Below, in pieces: positions 42,937-52,275 of a DNA stretch of 64,000 nucleotides. The notes under the pieces were generated by a model. It made no database searches. It was not told where the DNA came from and worked only from the letters and a program-made list of their open reading frames with translations. The stretch is from Methylobacter tundripaludum SV96 (GTDB taxonomy: Bacteria > Pseudomonadota > Gammaproteobacteria > Methylococcales > Methylomonadaceae). Numbering within the stretch: the first letter of the stretch is position 1; the number at the start of each line of letters is the position of its first letter. The translations under genes were made by a program, and so were the position numbers. Where the stretch lies: the NCBI RefSeq assembly GCF_000190755.2, contig NZ_JH109152.1:1218167-1282166 (forward strand), given 5' to 3'.

Positions 42937-43416
42937 TTAAAGGGTTTCTGCGCCGATCTTGTTCAACGCCTCGGTCAATTCCGGCTTGGACATTGTCTCA
43001 ACCGGCAGCGCCAATAGCTGATGTATTCGCTTTTCCAGGGCTGCGTAGGTCGCTTCGAAAGCCGACTCAATCACTTCAGGGCTGCCGGTGACATGGGCTG
43101 GGTCGGGCAAGCCCCAATGCGCCCGGACCACATTATTAAGATAGACGGGGCAGACTTCTCCGGCAGCGCTGTCGCAAACGGTAATGGCAATATCGATGTC
43201 TTTATCGTCGAATTCATCCCAGGATTGACTGGAAAATCCCTCGGTTGAGATGCCGTGACGCGCCAATGTCGCCAGCGCGTTGGCGTTTACCTTGCCGGTC
43301 GGATGACTGCCGGCTGAAAAAGCCTGAAACCGGTCGCCGCCCAAATGATTAATAAGCGCCTCGCCCAACACGCTTCGGCAAGAATTTCCGGTACACAAAA
43401 TCAAAACTTTTAACAT
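42937..43416 (-). CDS. arsC: Arsenate reductase, low-molecular-weight phosphatase type
   Basis: A 159-residue cytoplasmic enzyme reducing arsenate to arsenite for export by Acr3. The active-site CX5R loop is C8-TGNSC-R14, as in LMW protein tyrosine phosphatases. Redox cysteines for the relay are C80 (VCDSAAGEVCP) and the following Cys. 'HWGLPDPAHVTGSPEVIESAF' is typical of the family. It would be recycled by thioredoxin or a related donor. Confidence 0.93.
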   Translation of the reverse strand: MLKVLILCTGNSCRSVLGEALINHLGGDRFQAFSAGSHPTGKVNANALATLARHGISTEGFSSQSWDEFDDKDIDIAITVCDSAAGEVCPVYLNNVVRAHWGLPDPAHVTGSPEVIESAFEATYAALEKRIHQLLALPVETMSKPELTEALNKIGAETL

Positions 43417-43436
43417 GGCTTTCCCCTGATATTTAT

Positions 43437-43456
43437 ATATTCGAATAAACGAATAT
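43437..43456. promoter_or_regulatory. ATATTCG dyad between arsR and arsC
   Basis: ATATTCG-AATAAA-CGAATAT is a 7-bp-arm dyad resembling ArsR/SmtB-family operators. Its position after arsR and 20 bp before arsC suggests a second, internal ArsR-controlled promoter. Confidence 0.45.
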
Positions 43457-43472
43457 TATAAGGCAAAAAAAC

Positions 43473-43826
43473 TCAGCCGCAATACTTCGTCATCTCGGGA
43501 CGACCGTCCATGGCCTGCAACCGGCCGCTGTCTTTTTGCTGCTTGGCATTGACAGCAAACTGTTTGACGGTAATGTCCAGAATCTCAACAACCCAGGCCG
43601 GTAATTCAGGGTTAATTTGATAATACACCCACTGCCCTTCGCGGCTGTCCAGCAGCAGGTTGCTTTGCCGCAATTGCGCGAGGTGGCGCGAGATTTTGGG
43701 CTGCAATAAATCCAGCGCATGGGTTAACTCGCAAACGCAGAGCCTGCCTTCTTTATGCAGCAAAACCACGCAGCGCAAGCGGGTCTCATCGGCCAGGCAT
43801 TTAAATAGTGTGGTGGGCGTCATCAT
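43473..43826 (-). CDS. arsR: ArsR-family arsenic-responsive repressor
   Basis: A 117-residue winged-helix repressor. The recognition helix region is 'LLQPKISRHLAQLRQSNLLLDSREGQWVYYQI'. The metalloid-binding CVC pair is in 'GRLCVCELTHAL', the classical ArsR site. I start it at 43826 (MMTPTTLFKCLADETRLR); the frame extends to 43880 but that overlaps the FUN14 gene. No Shine-Dalgarno is visible. It heads arsR-arsC-acr3. Confidence 0.92.
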   Translation of the reverse strand: MMTPTTLFKCLADETRLRCVVLLHKEGRLCVCELTHALDLLQPKISRHLAQLRQSNLLLDSREGQWVYYQINPELPAWVVEILDITVKQFAVNAKQQKDSGRLQAMDGRPEMTKYCG

Positions 43827-43845
43827 GATGAGTGCGTCAGGAAAA

Positions 43846-44193
43846 TTAGCCGAGCTTGAACCCGACAAAAAAACCGCCAACCCCGCTGGCGCCCTTGCTG
43901 GTAATACTGGTCAGGCGGTCAACCAGAAACCCGCCGGAATTTTTTGCGGCTTCCGTGGCGGCGCTGGCGGCATGTTGCAGCTTTTCATCGGTTATATCGA
44001 TGATGTCGTAATATTCCGCGACAAACAGCAGTGTGATTGCAGCCCCTCCCATGAATAACGCTGTACGCAACATTTTCTTGGCGAAATAACCGACCGCCAG
44101 TCCGATAGCAAACGGTGCGCCGACATTGCCAAGTAAAAAGGTCGAAGAAAAGATGTCGGTAGAAGAGGCTGCATCGACTGGATGGGTGTTCAT
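43846..44193 (-). CDS. FUN14-domain membrane protein
   Basis: A 115-residue protein with 'NVGAPFAIGLAVGYFAKKMLRTALFMGGAAITLLFVAEYYDIIDI', two membrane helices of the FUN14 family, and a C-terminal 'GGFFVGFKLG' glycine-rich segment. The bacterial role is unknown. It ends 20 bp before the arsR start on the same strand, so co-transcription with ars is possible. Confidence 0.85.
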   Translation of the reverse strand: MNTHPVDAASSTDIFSSTFLLGNVGAPFAIGLAVGYFAKKMLRTALFMGGAAITLLFVAEYYDIIDITDEKLQHAASAATEAAKNSGGFLVDRLTSITSKGASGVGGFFVGFKLG

Positions 44194-44528
44194 GGCTCTG
44201 AGTTTCCGTTGCTGTGATGATTGAGATAACGTTTAGTTTTTGCTGCCGCCCATAGCTTTTTGCATCCACTAAAAGCATTCGCTCTTTCTGGGCGACAAAA
44301 ATAATCTGTTATTTATATTTCTTATTTTATCACTAAACTCAATCACGTCAGAAAACAAAGCTATACCGGCAATGCGCGCAAAAGCACTTGCCCCGTTTAT
44401 TAAATAAAGCGACTTCAAAAACAGCACCCCCTTAAAACCATACTCATTAAACAGTTTTATAAGCGTACAATATTTCTAATCCTTATCACCAAATCCCCAA
44501 CTAAATCTTTAGGTTGGACGAGAGCACT
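44194..44528. other. 335-bp divergent intergenic region
   Basis: AT-rich region between the FUN14 gene (minus) and the hemerythrin-GGDEF-EAL gene (plus). It must hold promoters for both, but I cannot point to convincing boxes or any repeat. Confidence 0.4.
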
Positions 44529-47177
44529 ATGTATTCAGTTGAAGTTTTTCCATGGAATAAAAATTTCGAAGTTGGAGTGCCGCTGATTGACGAACAGCAC
44601 CAAAAGCTGGTCGAACTATTGAATGTACTGGCCGGACATCTAGCCTATCAATCCGATATACCCACCTTGAACAATGTTTTCAATGACTTGGCGGAATACG
44701 CTATTTACCATTTTCAGGCGGAAGAACGTATATGGCATTCATTCTTCCCGGAAGATGCCTGGGAAACAAAGCATAAAGATGATCACAGGCGCTTTCTGAC
44801 TACAGTCAACAGGATAATGGCCGGAAAAACCGCCAGGCCGTTGGATGAAGTGATTGAGGAGATTCTCACCTTTCTGACCCAATGGCTGGCCTTTCATATT
44901 CTGGATACCGACATGCGCATGGCCAAGGTTGTGCTGGCCGTACAGTCGGGCGTACCGTTAAACCAAGCCAAGGAGCAAGCCGATCAGGAAATGAGCGGGG
45001 CGATGAAAGTGCTGATAGAGACCATGCTGTCCATGTTCGACGCGCTCTCTTCGCGCACCATGCAGCTGGCCAAGGAGGTTGTTGAACGCCAGAAGGCCGA
45101 GCAGGCCAGCCAGGATGCCCTGGACCGTCTCCAGAAAATCGCCAGCCAAGTACCTGGGCTGGTGTTCCAGTTTCAGCTGTTTCCTGACGGCAGCTCCCGC
45201 ATTCCTTACGCCAACGAAGCCATTCGCAGCCTCTATCGGGTTAGCCCGGAGGAGGTCAGCGAAGATGCGGCCAAGGTGCTTGCTGCCTTGCATCCTGATG
45301 ACCTGGAAAACTTCAAAACTTCCTTTAAGGTATCGGCGCGGGACTTAACACCCTGGCGTCAGGAATATCGCTTGAAGTTTGACGACGCCCCCGTCTGTTG
45401 GCTATTCGGCAATGCGTTACCGCAGCGGCAGGCGGACGGTTCCGTACTTTGGCACGGCTTCATTACCGACATCACCAAGCACAAGCAGACTGAAGTAGAA
45501 CTGCGTATCGCCGCCACCGCTTTTGAATTACAAGACGCCATGCTGGTCACCGATGCCAATAATGTCATCCTCAAAGTTAATCAGGCATTTACCCGGATCA
45601 CTGGTTACAGCGCCGAGGAAGTCATTGGTAAAACGCCCAATTTACTCAGCTCGGGACAGCATGACAAAACTTTTTATAGTTCAATGTGGGAGAGCATCAA
45701 TCGCACCGACGCCTGGCAGGGCGAAATATGGAATCGGCGCAAAAACGGCGAGATGTTCCCCGAATGGCTCATTATCACAGCGGTGAAGGAGCCTGACGAA
45801 AAGAATGAACACGTCAATAATTATGTTGCATCCTTCTCCGATATTACCTCGCGCAAGGCCGCCGAAGAGGAAATCAAGCAACTGGCCTTTTATGACCCGC
45901 TCACCCAACTGCCCAATCGCCGACTGTTGCAGGAACGGCTTAAACACAGCATCGACGTGGAACGACGCGATGGCAAGCGCCTGGCATTACTGATGCTTGA
46001 TCTTGATCGCTTTAAAGCGGTCAACGACAGCTTGGGGCATTTAGCGGGCGACGAGTTGCTGCAACAGGTCGCTGTGCGTATCTCGGCCAGGTTGCGTGAC
46101 GTAGACATGGTGGCGCGTCTGGGCGGCGATGAGTTTGTCGTGTTGCTGGAAGATATTGCCCATGCCGAAGATGCCGCACGGGTGGCGGCAGAAATCATCT
46201 TCGTGTTAGGCAAACCTTTTCAGCTAACTCAAAGCAGCGATGTACAGATTGGCGCCAGCATCGGCATCAGCCTGTATCCTGAACACGGCGCGAGCTATGA
46301 AATGCTCATGGATCATGCCGATGCCGCACTGTATCAAGCCAAGGATCAAGGCCGCGGCTGTTATGCCTATTTTTCCGAAGACCAGACGCTCGCCGCCCGC
46401 GAGCGGATTGCATTGGAAACGCGGCTGCGCCGGGCCATCGAGCAAGGGGAGCTGCGTGTTTTCTACCAGCCGCAGATGGATATTGAAAGTGGCCGCATAG
46501 TCGGCGCCGAAGCGTTGGTACGCTGGCAAGACCCGATAGAAGAATTGATTCCACCGCTACGTTTTATCCCCATCGCCGAAGAAACGGGACTGATCCTGGA
46601 AATTGGCGCCTGGGTATTGCGGGAAACCTGCCGACAAGGCCGTCTTTGGCTGGATGCGGGTTTGCCTCCGCTCACCTTGGCGGTCAACGTTTCCCCACAA
46701 CAGTTTCGTCGCGGCGATATTAGCGCGTTAGTAGCTACGGCGCTGAATGAAACAGGCTTTCCGGCCGAATACCTGGAGTTGGAAATGACTGAAAGCGGAC
46801 TGCTGGAAAATCAGGATAATGTGATGGCGCTCCTGAACAAGCTACGTTCTCAGGGCATCCGACTTGCCATTGACGACTTCGGCACCGGTTTTTCGTCGCT
46901 GGCTTATCTCAAGCACTTTCCGCTGGATGTGCTAAAAATCGACAAAAGTTTTATCGACGATATTCCTAACTTGCAAGACGATATGGAAATTGCCGCCACT
47001 ATTATCGCCATGGGACATATTCTGGGGTTTAAAGTACTGGCGGAAGGTGTTGAAACACCTGAGCAACTGGCGTTCTTGCGGGAAAAAAAGTGCGATTCGT
47101 ACCAAGGTTACATCAAAAGCCCGCCGGTACCGGCGGAAGCGTTTGCCCTGTTGTTACGGGAGCAAGGATTTGAGTAA
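44529..47177 (+). CDS. Hemerythrin-PAS-PAS-GGDEF-EAL cyclic-di-GMP protein
   Basis: An 882-residue cytoplasmic sensor. A bacteriohemerythrin domain (~1-135) has the di-iron His/Glu set ('LIDEQHQKL', 'YHFQAEERIW', 'HKDDHRRF', 'FHILDTDMRM'). Two PAS domains follow (~205-320 and ~325-440). The GGDEF domain has an intact GGDEF (~531) and an RxxD inhibitory site (RLRD); the EAL domain has EAL (~659), 'NVSPQQF' and 'DDFGTG'. Both catalytic motifs look complete, so it may make or degrade c-di-GMP according to oxygen or redox state. The ATG at 44529 is preferred to the TTG at 44514. Confidence 0.93.
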   Translation: MYSVEVFPWNKNFEVGVPLIDEQHQKLVELLNVLAGHLAYQSDIPTLNNVFNDLAEYAIYHFQAEERIWHSFFPEDAWETKHKDDHRRFLTTVNRIMAGKTARPLDEVIEEILTFLTQWLAFHILDTDMRMAKVVLAVQSGVPLNQAKEQADQEMSGAMKVLIETMLSMFDALSSRTMQLAKEVVERQKAEQASQDALDRLQKIASQVPGLVFQFQLFPDGSSRIPYANEAIRSLYRVSPEEVSEDAAKVLAALHPDDLENFKTSFKVSARDLTPWRQEYRLKFDDAPVCWLFGNALPQRQADGSVLWHGFITDITKHKQTEVELRIAATAFELQDAMLVTDANNVILKVNQAFTRITGYSAEEVIGKTPNLLSSGQHDKTFYSSMWESINRTDAWQGEIWNRRKNGEMFPEWLIITAVKEPDEKNEHVNNYVASFSDITSRKAAEEEIKQLAFYDPLTQLPNRRLLQERLKHSIDVERRDGKRLALLMLDLDRFKAVNDSLGHLAGDELLQQVAVRISARLRDVDMVARLGGDEFVVLLEDIAHAEDAARVAAEIIFVLGKPFQLTQSSDVQIGASIGISLYPEHGASYEMLMDHADAALYQAKDQGRGCYAYFSEDQTLAARERIALETRLRRAIEQGELRVFYQPQMDIESGRIVGAEALVRWQDPIEELIPPLRFIPIAEETGLILEIGAWVLRETCRQGRLWLDAGLPPLTLAVNVSPQQFRRGDISALVATALNETGFPAEYLELEMTESGLLENQDNVMALLNKLRSQGIRLAIDDFGTGFSSLAYLKHFPLDVLKIDKSFIDDIPNLQDDMEIAATIIAMGHILGFKVLAEGVETPEQLAFLREKKCDSYQGYIKSPPVPAEAFALLLREQGFE

Positions 47178-47504
47178 CTCAAAGACAATGGAACGCAGAT
47201 GATTATGATAAACGCGGACAACACTGATTAAACGGATTATTTAAAAAGCTAAATCCCATTAGGAATAAACCCTAGGTGTAGGCCGGAATAAGGCCATCCA
47301 AGGCTCTCCTGAGCGAAGCCGAAGGGCGCGTAGCGCGAGGTGGCGTTTCCGGCGAATTTAGATAATGTGCCGGAAACACCCGTTCTCGCTATCGCCCGAA
47401 CCGGCTTATTCCGGCCTACATGGCTAATTATTCAAGAAATCTTATTCAATCATGAATATCAGCGTCATCAGCGTTCTATTTCTCTCGTGTGTGGTGCTGC
47501 CAAG
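47178..47504. repeat. Nested repeat block between GGDEF-EAL gene and purM
   Basis: The ends (47189-47222 and ~47442-47483) are the GGAACGCAGATGA...CATCAGCGTTC element seen at 10421. Its middle is interrupted by a palindromic element with exact 16-bp arms TGTAGGCCGGAATAAG (47277-47292) and CTTATTCCGGCCTACA (47405-47420). Inside that lies a CTCCTGAGCGAAGCCGAAGGG fragment. No gene is supported. Confidence 0.75.
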
Positions 47505-48548
47505 TTACAGATAAATAACTTCGGGCTTGCCATCAGACTTAACCAGTTCGCCGATAGTAAAAGCCTTCTCGCCCAGTTGGCTGAGGGCTTGCAGCGTCGC
47601 ACGCTCATCTTCGGCGGCAACACAAACTATCATGCCGATGCCGCAATTAAAGGTGATCAGCATATCTGCTTGAGCGACATTACCCTTTTCCTGCAACCAC
47701 TTGAAGATCTCGGGAAACTCCCAGGAAGCAAGATCGATATGGGCGTTGGCGCCTTGCGGAAGTACGCGCGGCAGATTCTCGGTCAAGCCGCCGCCGGTAA
47801 TATGCGCAAACGCGTGTACCGGCACTTTATCCAGCAACGCCAACAACGACTTAACGTAGATTCGGGTCGGTTCCAGTAAGGCCTCACCCAAGGTTTTGCC
47901 GTTGAAGGCATCGGTGAGCGCTGCATTACTATGGGTAATGATTTTCCTGATTAATGAGTAGCCATTGGAGTGCGGACCGGATGATGCGATACCAATCAGC
48001 TTGTCGCCCACTTTGACTTTGCTGCCGTCGAGCACTTTGCTTTTTTCCACGATACCGACGCAAAAACCCGCCAGATCATACTCGCCGTCCGCATACATGC
48101 CCGGCATTTCCGCTGTTTCGCCGCCGACCAGCGCCGCGCCTGCCAGTTCGCAGCCTTTGCCAATGCCGTCTACGACCGCTGCGGCAGTATCGACATCCAG
48201 CTTGCCGGTAGCAAAATAATCAAGAAAAAACAAAGGCTCGGCGCCTTGAACGATAATATCATTAACGCACATCGCAACCAGATCGATGCCGATGGTGTCA
48301 TGAATATTCAGTTCATTGGCCAGTTTCAGCTTGGTGCCTACGCCATCGGTACCGGAAACCAGAATCGGCTGCTGATAACGATCCAACGGCAGTTCAAACA
48401 TCGAACCGAAACCGCCTAAACCTGCCATGACGCCTGCCGTCCGGGTTCTGGCAGCAATAGGCTTGATGCGCTCAACTAATGCATTACCGGCCTCAATGTC
48501 AACGCCGGCACTTTTATAATTCAAGCTTTCTTGATTTTGTTCGCTCAA
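47505..48548 (-). CDS. purM: Phosphoribosylformylglycinamidine cyclo-ligase
   Basis: A 347-residue AIR synthetase, fifth step of purine synthesis: FGAM + ATP gives AIR. Family motifs are '[12 protein letters not shown]', '[15 protein letters not shown]', '[18 protein letters not shown]', '[13 protein letters not shown]' and '[16 protein letters not shown]'. The normal N-terminus is recovered only from a TTG start at 48548 (GAGAAC upstream); the next ATG lies 40 codons in, beyond conserved residues. It stands alone; purN is not adjacent. Confidence 0.97.
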   Translation of the reverse strand: MSEQNQESLNYKSAGVDIEAGNALVERIKPIAARTRTAGVMAGLGGFGSMFELPLDRYQQPILVSGTDGVGTKLKLANELNIHDTIGIDLVAMCVNDIIVQGAEPLFFLDYFATGKLDVDTAAAVVDGIGKGCELAGAALVGGETAEMPGMYADGEYDLAGFCVGIVEKSKVLDGSKVKVGDKLIGIASSGPHSNGYSLIRKIITHSNAALTDAFNGKTLGEALLEPTRIYVKSLLALLDKVPVHAFAHITGGGLTENLPRVLPQGANAHIDLASWEFPEIFKWLQEKGNVAQADMLITFNCGIGMIVCVAAEDERATLQALSQLGEKAFTIGELVKSDGKPEVIYL

Positions 48549-48778
48549 TGTGGTGTTCTCTTGCTAAAATTTAAACTTCCGATATTGTACAAGACATCAT
48601 CGGTTTTGTCTGAAGGATATGAATGCGTATTTTTTTATCAGGTATTCGCGTAGCGCTTGTATGAATGTTGCGGCAAGTTGAATTTTATTAAAAGAATAAT
48701 TAACGTGGCGCCCTGTTAAATACAGTGGATCCGACTAAAACTATCAATGGCAACACAACGCTTTTTTGAGGAGTGGAT

Positions 48779-49183
48779 ATGAAAGTAACAAAAATGTTTA
48801 GCCCCCTACTATTTATTGCCGCGGTATTATTTAGCGGCACGGCAAGTGCCTACGATCCGGGTATGACTGAAGAGGTTTGCAAAAAGCCTCAATTTAGAGA
48901 CTTCAATCTTCCTGTCTATCAAGAACCCGAGAAAACCGAGGTTCCGCCTGAATCAACGCTTTCTTTCATGGTCTCGCCTTGGGCCAAGCCAGACACCATC
49001 AAATTGACCGCCAAAAATCAAAATCTCGAATTTACCGTTGAAAGCAACAGCAGTTTTCACCGGGTTAAAGCAAAGTTGCCCGCGGCTTTCAATGGTCAAT
49101 ATGTCAGGATCAATGTCACGGCCAAAGCCGAGTTGGGATGCTACGATAAAAATGGCTGGTTGATTAAAATCGCTGATAAATGA
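48779..49183 (+). CDS. Small secreted protein of unknown function
   Basis: A 134-residue exported protein with a signal peptide (MKVTKMFSPLLFIAAVLFSGTASA, cleavage ~24). The mature part has two cysteines (EEVCKKP and ELGCYDK), probably one disulphide, and alternates beta-type segments. GAGGAG precedes the ATG at 48779; the GTG two codons earlier is unlikely. I do not recognise the family. It is monocistronic, ending in a bidirectional terminator. Confidence 0.75.
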   Translation: MKVTKMFSPLLFIAAVLFSGTASAYDPGMTEEVCKKPQFRDFNLPVYQEPEKTEVPPESTLSFMVSPWAKPDTIKLTAKNQNLEFTVESNSSFHRVKAKLPAAFNGQYVRINVTAKAELGCYDKNGWLIKIADK

Positions 49184-49201
49184 CATAGGTGAAAGACTAA
49201 G

Positions 49202-49258
49202 GGCGAAAGGCGAAAAAACCTACGCTATACAGGATCGTTCTTCGCCTTTCGCCTTTTG
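49202..49258. terminator. Bidirectional terminator between convergent genes
   Basis: GGCGAAAGGCGAA (49202-49214) pairs exactly with TTCGCCTTTCGCC (49241-49253), with AAAAAA inside the left and TTTT after the right arm. It serves the secreted protein gene (plus) and the deaminase gene (minus). Confidence 0.7.
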
Positions 49259-49269
49259 CCTGTGCTTTT

Positions 49270-49737
49270 CTAATAAAGCACCTTATCGCTCTTTTCAGCC
49301 CAAATATTAAAGGGCTCCATGGCACTCGGCAGGTTTAAATGCAGCATGGCGATGCGGCGCTCATGCGGCAAAACAGAAATCTCATCGTAAATGAAGCTGT
49401 CGTCAAAATTGGCGGCAGCCGCATCATGCCGACTACAGGCAAAATAGACTTTTGCAAGCCTCGCCCAGTAGATTGCACCGAGGCACATAGGACAGGGCTC
49501 GCAGCTGGAGTAGAGAATGCAGCCCTGCAACTGGAAGTCATTCAGCTTCTTGCAGGCCAAGCGTATCGCCATCACTTCCGCATGAGCGGTAGGGTCGATA
49601 GTACTGGTGACCTTGTTGCCGCTCGCGGCAACAAGTTGATTATCTTTTACGATAATCGCCCCATAAGGGCCGCCCTGCCCTGACCTGGCATTCTCCGCCG
49701 CCAGATCGACAGCCTGCTGCAAAAACACCTTATGCAT
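49270..49737 (-). CDS. Nucleoside/guanine deaminase-like cytidine-deaminase-fold enzyme
   Basis: A 155-residue zinc deaminase. The zinc and catalytic motifs are HAEV (His-Ala-Glu) and PCPMC. The length and 'ARLAKVYFACSRHDAAAANFDDSFIYDEI' match bacterial guanine deaminase (GuaD) rather than TadA, which carries a different C-terminus. It would turn guanine into xanthine. The stop is immediately next to metA on the same strand (no gap), so the two are likely co-transcribed. Confidence 0.85.
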   Translation of the reverse strand: MHKVFLQQAVDLAAENARSGQGGPYGAIIVKDNQLVAASGNKVTSTIDPTAHAEVMAIRLACKKLNDFQLQGCILYSSCEPCPMCLGAIYWARLAKVYFACSRHDAAAANFDDSFIYDEISVLPHERRIAMLHLNLPSAMEPFNIWAEKSDKVLY

Positions 49738-50802
49738 CTATAAACCTAACGGATTGTTGGGGTCTACGCCATCCATAAAAGGCAGACCTCGCTCCTGATG
49801 AGTCAGTTGATATATCTTGCCCAACCAGTTGTTGAATACCGCTTTTGCGGTGTCGCTCCAGGTATTGTCAATATGCTCCAGAATCAGGCTTTCCGGGAAT
49901 TCTTCCAGCCTTTGTCCGCTCTGTTTGGCTGATCTGACCCGCTGTTCATAATCGACCAGAATCTGCTGAACGACATCGTTAAAATAATTTTCGGGGAACG
50001 GCGGATAGTCATCCCGTTCGGCGCGATAAAAGCGCAAGATTTCACGCTTGTATTCTTTCAACAGGCTGATGTCATCATATTCAGGATGCCCCTGAAAAAA
50101 CACAATGCGAAACCCATCCGGGCTAACTGCAAGATGCACACCGGCTTCTTTGCTGACCGCCAAAACCTTGAGTCCGTGTCGCTCCATATCGCTTTGAAAT
50201 ATTTCATTAAAACGGGAATGGGGCACATCGAAACGGGTGTTGATTTCCGCAACCAACGGATGAGTGCGGTCGGTTAACTTATGCGAAAACACGCCCCAAC
50301 GTTTGGCCGGTAAACGGGTGCGTTCAATGCCGTAACAGTATTGAATGAGGGCATGAGTAGCAAGGCACGAACACAGTATCGAAGTGACATTTTCCTTGGC
50401 CCAGAAAAAAACCTCACTCAGCGGTTGCCAAAAGTCTTCTTCGGGCAACCGAGGATGGCTGACATTAGCGCCGCTGATAATCAGCGCGTCCAGCCCGTCC
50501 CGTTTGATTTGCTCAAAGGATTCGTAATATTTAGCGATATGGGCTTGCGCTTCCGGGCTTCTTTTCAGTCCTTCAATGGTAAAAGGATGCACATGGAATT
50601 GCACAATCTGATTACACGCCCCCACCAGCCGGAAAAACTGTCTTTCTGTCGCTTCCAGCGCCGCATCGGGCATCATGTTGAGCAGCCCGATATGCATTTC
50701 CCGTATATCCTGATTACTGGCGCGATCAGGGTCTAGTATTTCCTCCCCTTCTTCACGAAGACGTTGAAAAGTGGGTAAATCAGTATGAGCAACTAAAGGC
50801 AT
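49738..50802 (-). CDS. metA: Homoserine O-acyltransferase (MetA type)
   Basis: A 354-residue enzyme acylating homoserine in methionine synthesis. The nucleophile Cys lies in 'TSILCSCLATHALIQYCYG', and the catalytic His in 'VFFQGHPEYDDISLLKEYKRE'. 'EMHIGLLNMMPDAALEATERQFFRLVG' is the MetA start region. Whether it uses succinyl- or acetyl-CoA depends on a residue I cannot judge with certainty. It is longer than E. coli MetA (309) because of an extended N- and C-terminus. Confidence 0.94.
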   Translation of the reverse strand: MPLVAHTDLPTFQRLREEGEEILDPDRASNQDIREMHIGLLNMMPDAALEATERQFFRLVGACNQIVQFHVHPFTIEGLKRSPEAQAHIAKYYESFEQIKRDGLDALIISGANVSHPRLPEEDFWQPLSEVFFWAKENVTSILCSCLATHALIQYCYGIERTRLPAKRWGVFSHKLTDRTHPLVAEINTRFDVPHSRFNEIFQSDMERHGLKVLAVSKEAGVHLAVSPDGFRIVFFQGHPEYDDISLLKEYKREILRFYRAERDDYPPFPENYFNDVVQQILVDYEQRVRSAKQSGQRLEEFPESLILEHIDNTWSDTAKAVFNNWLGKIYQLTHQERGLPFMDGVDPNNPLGL

Positions 50803-50820
50803 AACCGGACTCCGTCCATA

Positions 50821-51666
50821 TTATTGCTGGGAACCCAGCGCATCAGCGATCAGCCGGATAAAGTCATCCTCGCCTTTAACAGTGGCCACATCATTCGCAT
50901 CGACCGTATAGCCGTATTGATCGGCGATAGCTTGGTAGCGGGGCAGTCGGGATTTGAATAGTTCGGGAAAAACCCAGGAGACAAAATCATCCGGCGGCAT
51001 AACATTCGTGGAAGCGTAATTTTTAAGCTGCATGAATTCAGCAAGTTTTTCATCAAGAAACGCTTCCCGATAATAAAGCGGCTTGGGATCGGATTTAGCA
51101 CGTTCAATAATGGTTTGCTCCAGCGCCGGCGGTATTTTGATATAAACAATCAGCGTGTTCTGTGCCAGTGTTTCCAACACCTCGGGACTGTCCAGCTCGC
51201 AAACGCTGCCGCCCGCATCATTGACAAAATACTTATAGCCATAAATATCCACCGCTTTATCAATAAAATCCGGCACATCATTCATCGCGGCAATTTCAGC
51301 CTGATGATGCAGCTTTTGACGGCGCTTGAATTCCTGCAAAGACAGTCCGCCCAACTCAGGATTGCCGAGTTTGCCAAGAAAGCTGGAAACCGGGGCCAGA
51401 TTATCAACGGTTATTTTATTGCTGATATGGATGGAGTCGGAAAGCAGCAACTCGCGCAAAAAAGGAACGCGCATGGCCTGGCGCTTAATATTATCCAGAA
51501 TAGGCTCTTCCAGGTATTTTGTACCTATCCGGTAATCGCCTGAATAGTGAAACCAATTGGCTTTAGGCAATTTATTGGCCAGCGTGGTTTTTCCCGCACC
51601 GGACATAGCCAACAGGGTAATGCGTTTTGTTTTCCAGTCCAGAAATTCCTGAGGACTCATTTTCAT
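50821..51666 (-). CDS. P-loop ATPase of unknown role upstream of metA
   Basis: A 281-residue protein with Walker A 'LLAMSGAGKTTLANKL' (~18-33) and kinase-like helical remainder; 'HYSGDYRIGTKYLEEPILDNI' and 'FVNDAGGSVCEL' are distinctive. No Walker B of ABC type is present, so it is more like a small-molecule or nucleotide kinase or a chaperone. It is transcribed towards metA with an 18-bp gap. AGGAAG lies before the ATG at 51666. Confidence 0.75.
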   Translation of the reverse strand: MKMSPQEFLDWKTKRITLLAMSGAGKTTLANKLPKANWFHYSGDYRIGTKYLEEPILDNIKRQAMRVPFLRELLLSDSIHISNKITVDNLAPVSSFLGKLGNPELGGLSLQEFKRRQKLHHQAEIAAMNDVPDFIDKAVDIYGYKYFVNDAGGSVCELDSPEVLETLAQNTLIVYIKIPPALEQTIIERAKSDPKPLYYREAFLDEKLAEFMQLKNYASTNVMPPDDFVSWVFPELFKSRLPRYQAIADQYGYTVDANDVATVKGEDDFIRLIADALGSQQ

Positions 51667-51680
51667 GTGATACTTCCTAA

Positions 51681-51980
51681 TTAATCCAGATAATCTTCGA
51701 TGTCCATGTCTTCAGGATTTGGCCGGTGTTCGTCGGGGTCGGTATAGCCCAGATCATCGGTTTCAAGATCGTCAAAAGGCGCGGTCCAGTCTTCAGGATC
51801 CTCGATATAGTCGAAGGTTGAGGTATACCAACTGTCATGATCGTATTCGCCAATATCGCCGTTAAGGTATTGGACTTCAATGGAGTCATCGCTATCGTCA
51901 ATGGCGATGACTTTAAATTTCAGGTTGTTTTCTACGTCCTTGTACCAACTGCCGATGATCGGGTCTGCTATGGTTGTCAT
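51681..51980 (-). CDS. Small acidic protein, DUF6763-like
   Basis: A 99-residue very acidic protein with an N-terminal SH3-like part ('ADPIIGSWYKDVENNLKFKVIAIDDSDDSIEVQYLNGDIGEYDHDSWY') and an Asp/Glu-rich tail. It fits the DUF6763 family of gamma-proteobacteria from memory. TGAGGAA precedes the ATG. It lies 14 bp upstream of the P-loop gene, probably in one operon with it, metA and the deaminase. Confidence 0.7.
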   Translation of the reverse strand: MTTIADPIIGSWYKDVENNLKFKVIAIDDSDDSIEVQYLNGDIGEYDHDSWYTSTFDYIEDPEDWTAPFDDLETDDLGYTDPDEHRPNPEDMDIEDYLD

Positions 51981-52275
51981 GATTATTCCTCAATGCTTAG
52001 CTAGAATGTTTCGATACAAAATATCTTACAAAGGTAAGTGATATTACTAACAATGCTAAAGAAAATACAAAAGTATTTTGCATGGGCCGGGGTGAATTCA
52101 GTTTGCGGTCTTTTAGGTTGAAGTCCGCGTTAAAGCCTGTTATGACGCTGATTAGCATCAGCCTGATATTATATTTATAAAGGAAGCATCACTTTCTTGC
52201 AAGAATTTGACGCACTTGAATATAAAAACGATAGGTAAGCCGTTAACAAGGCAATAACCCTGCCAAGGCATTTAT

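Noticed and set aside
47340-47879. 179-residue plus-strand frame overlapping purM
   Set aside because: Its first part is repeat DNA and the rest is antisense to conserved purM codons.
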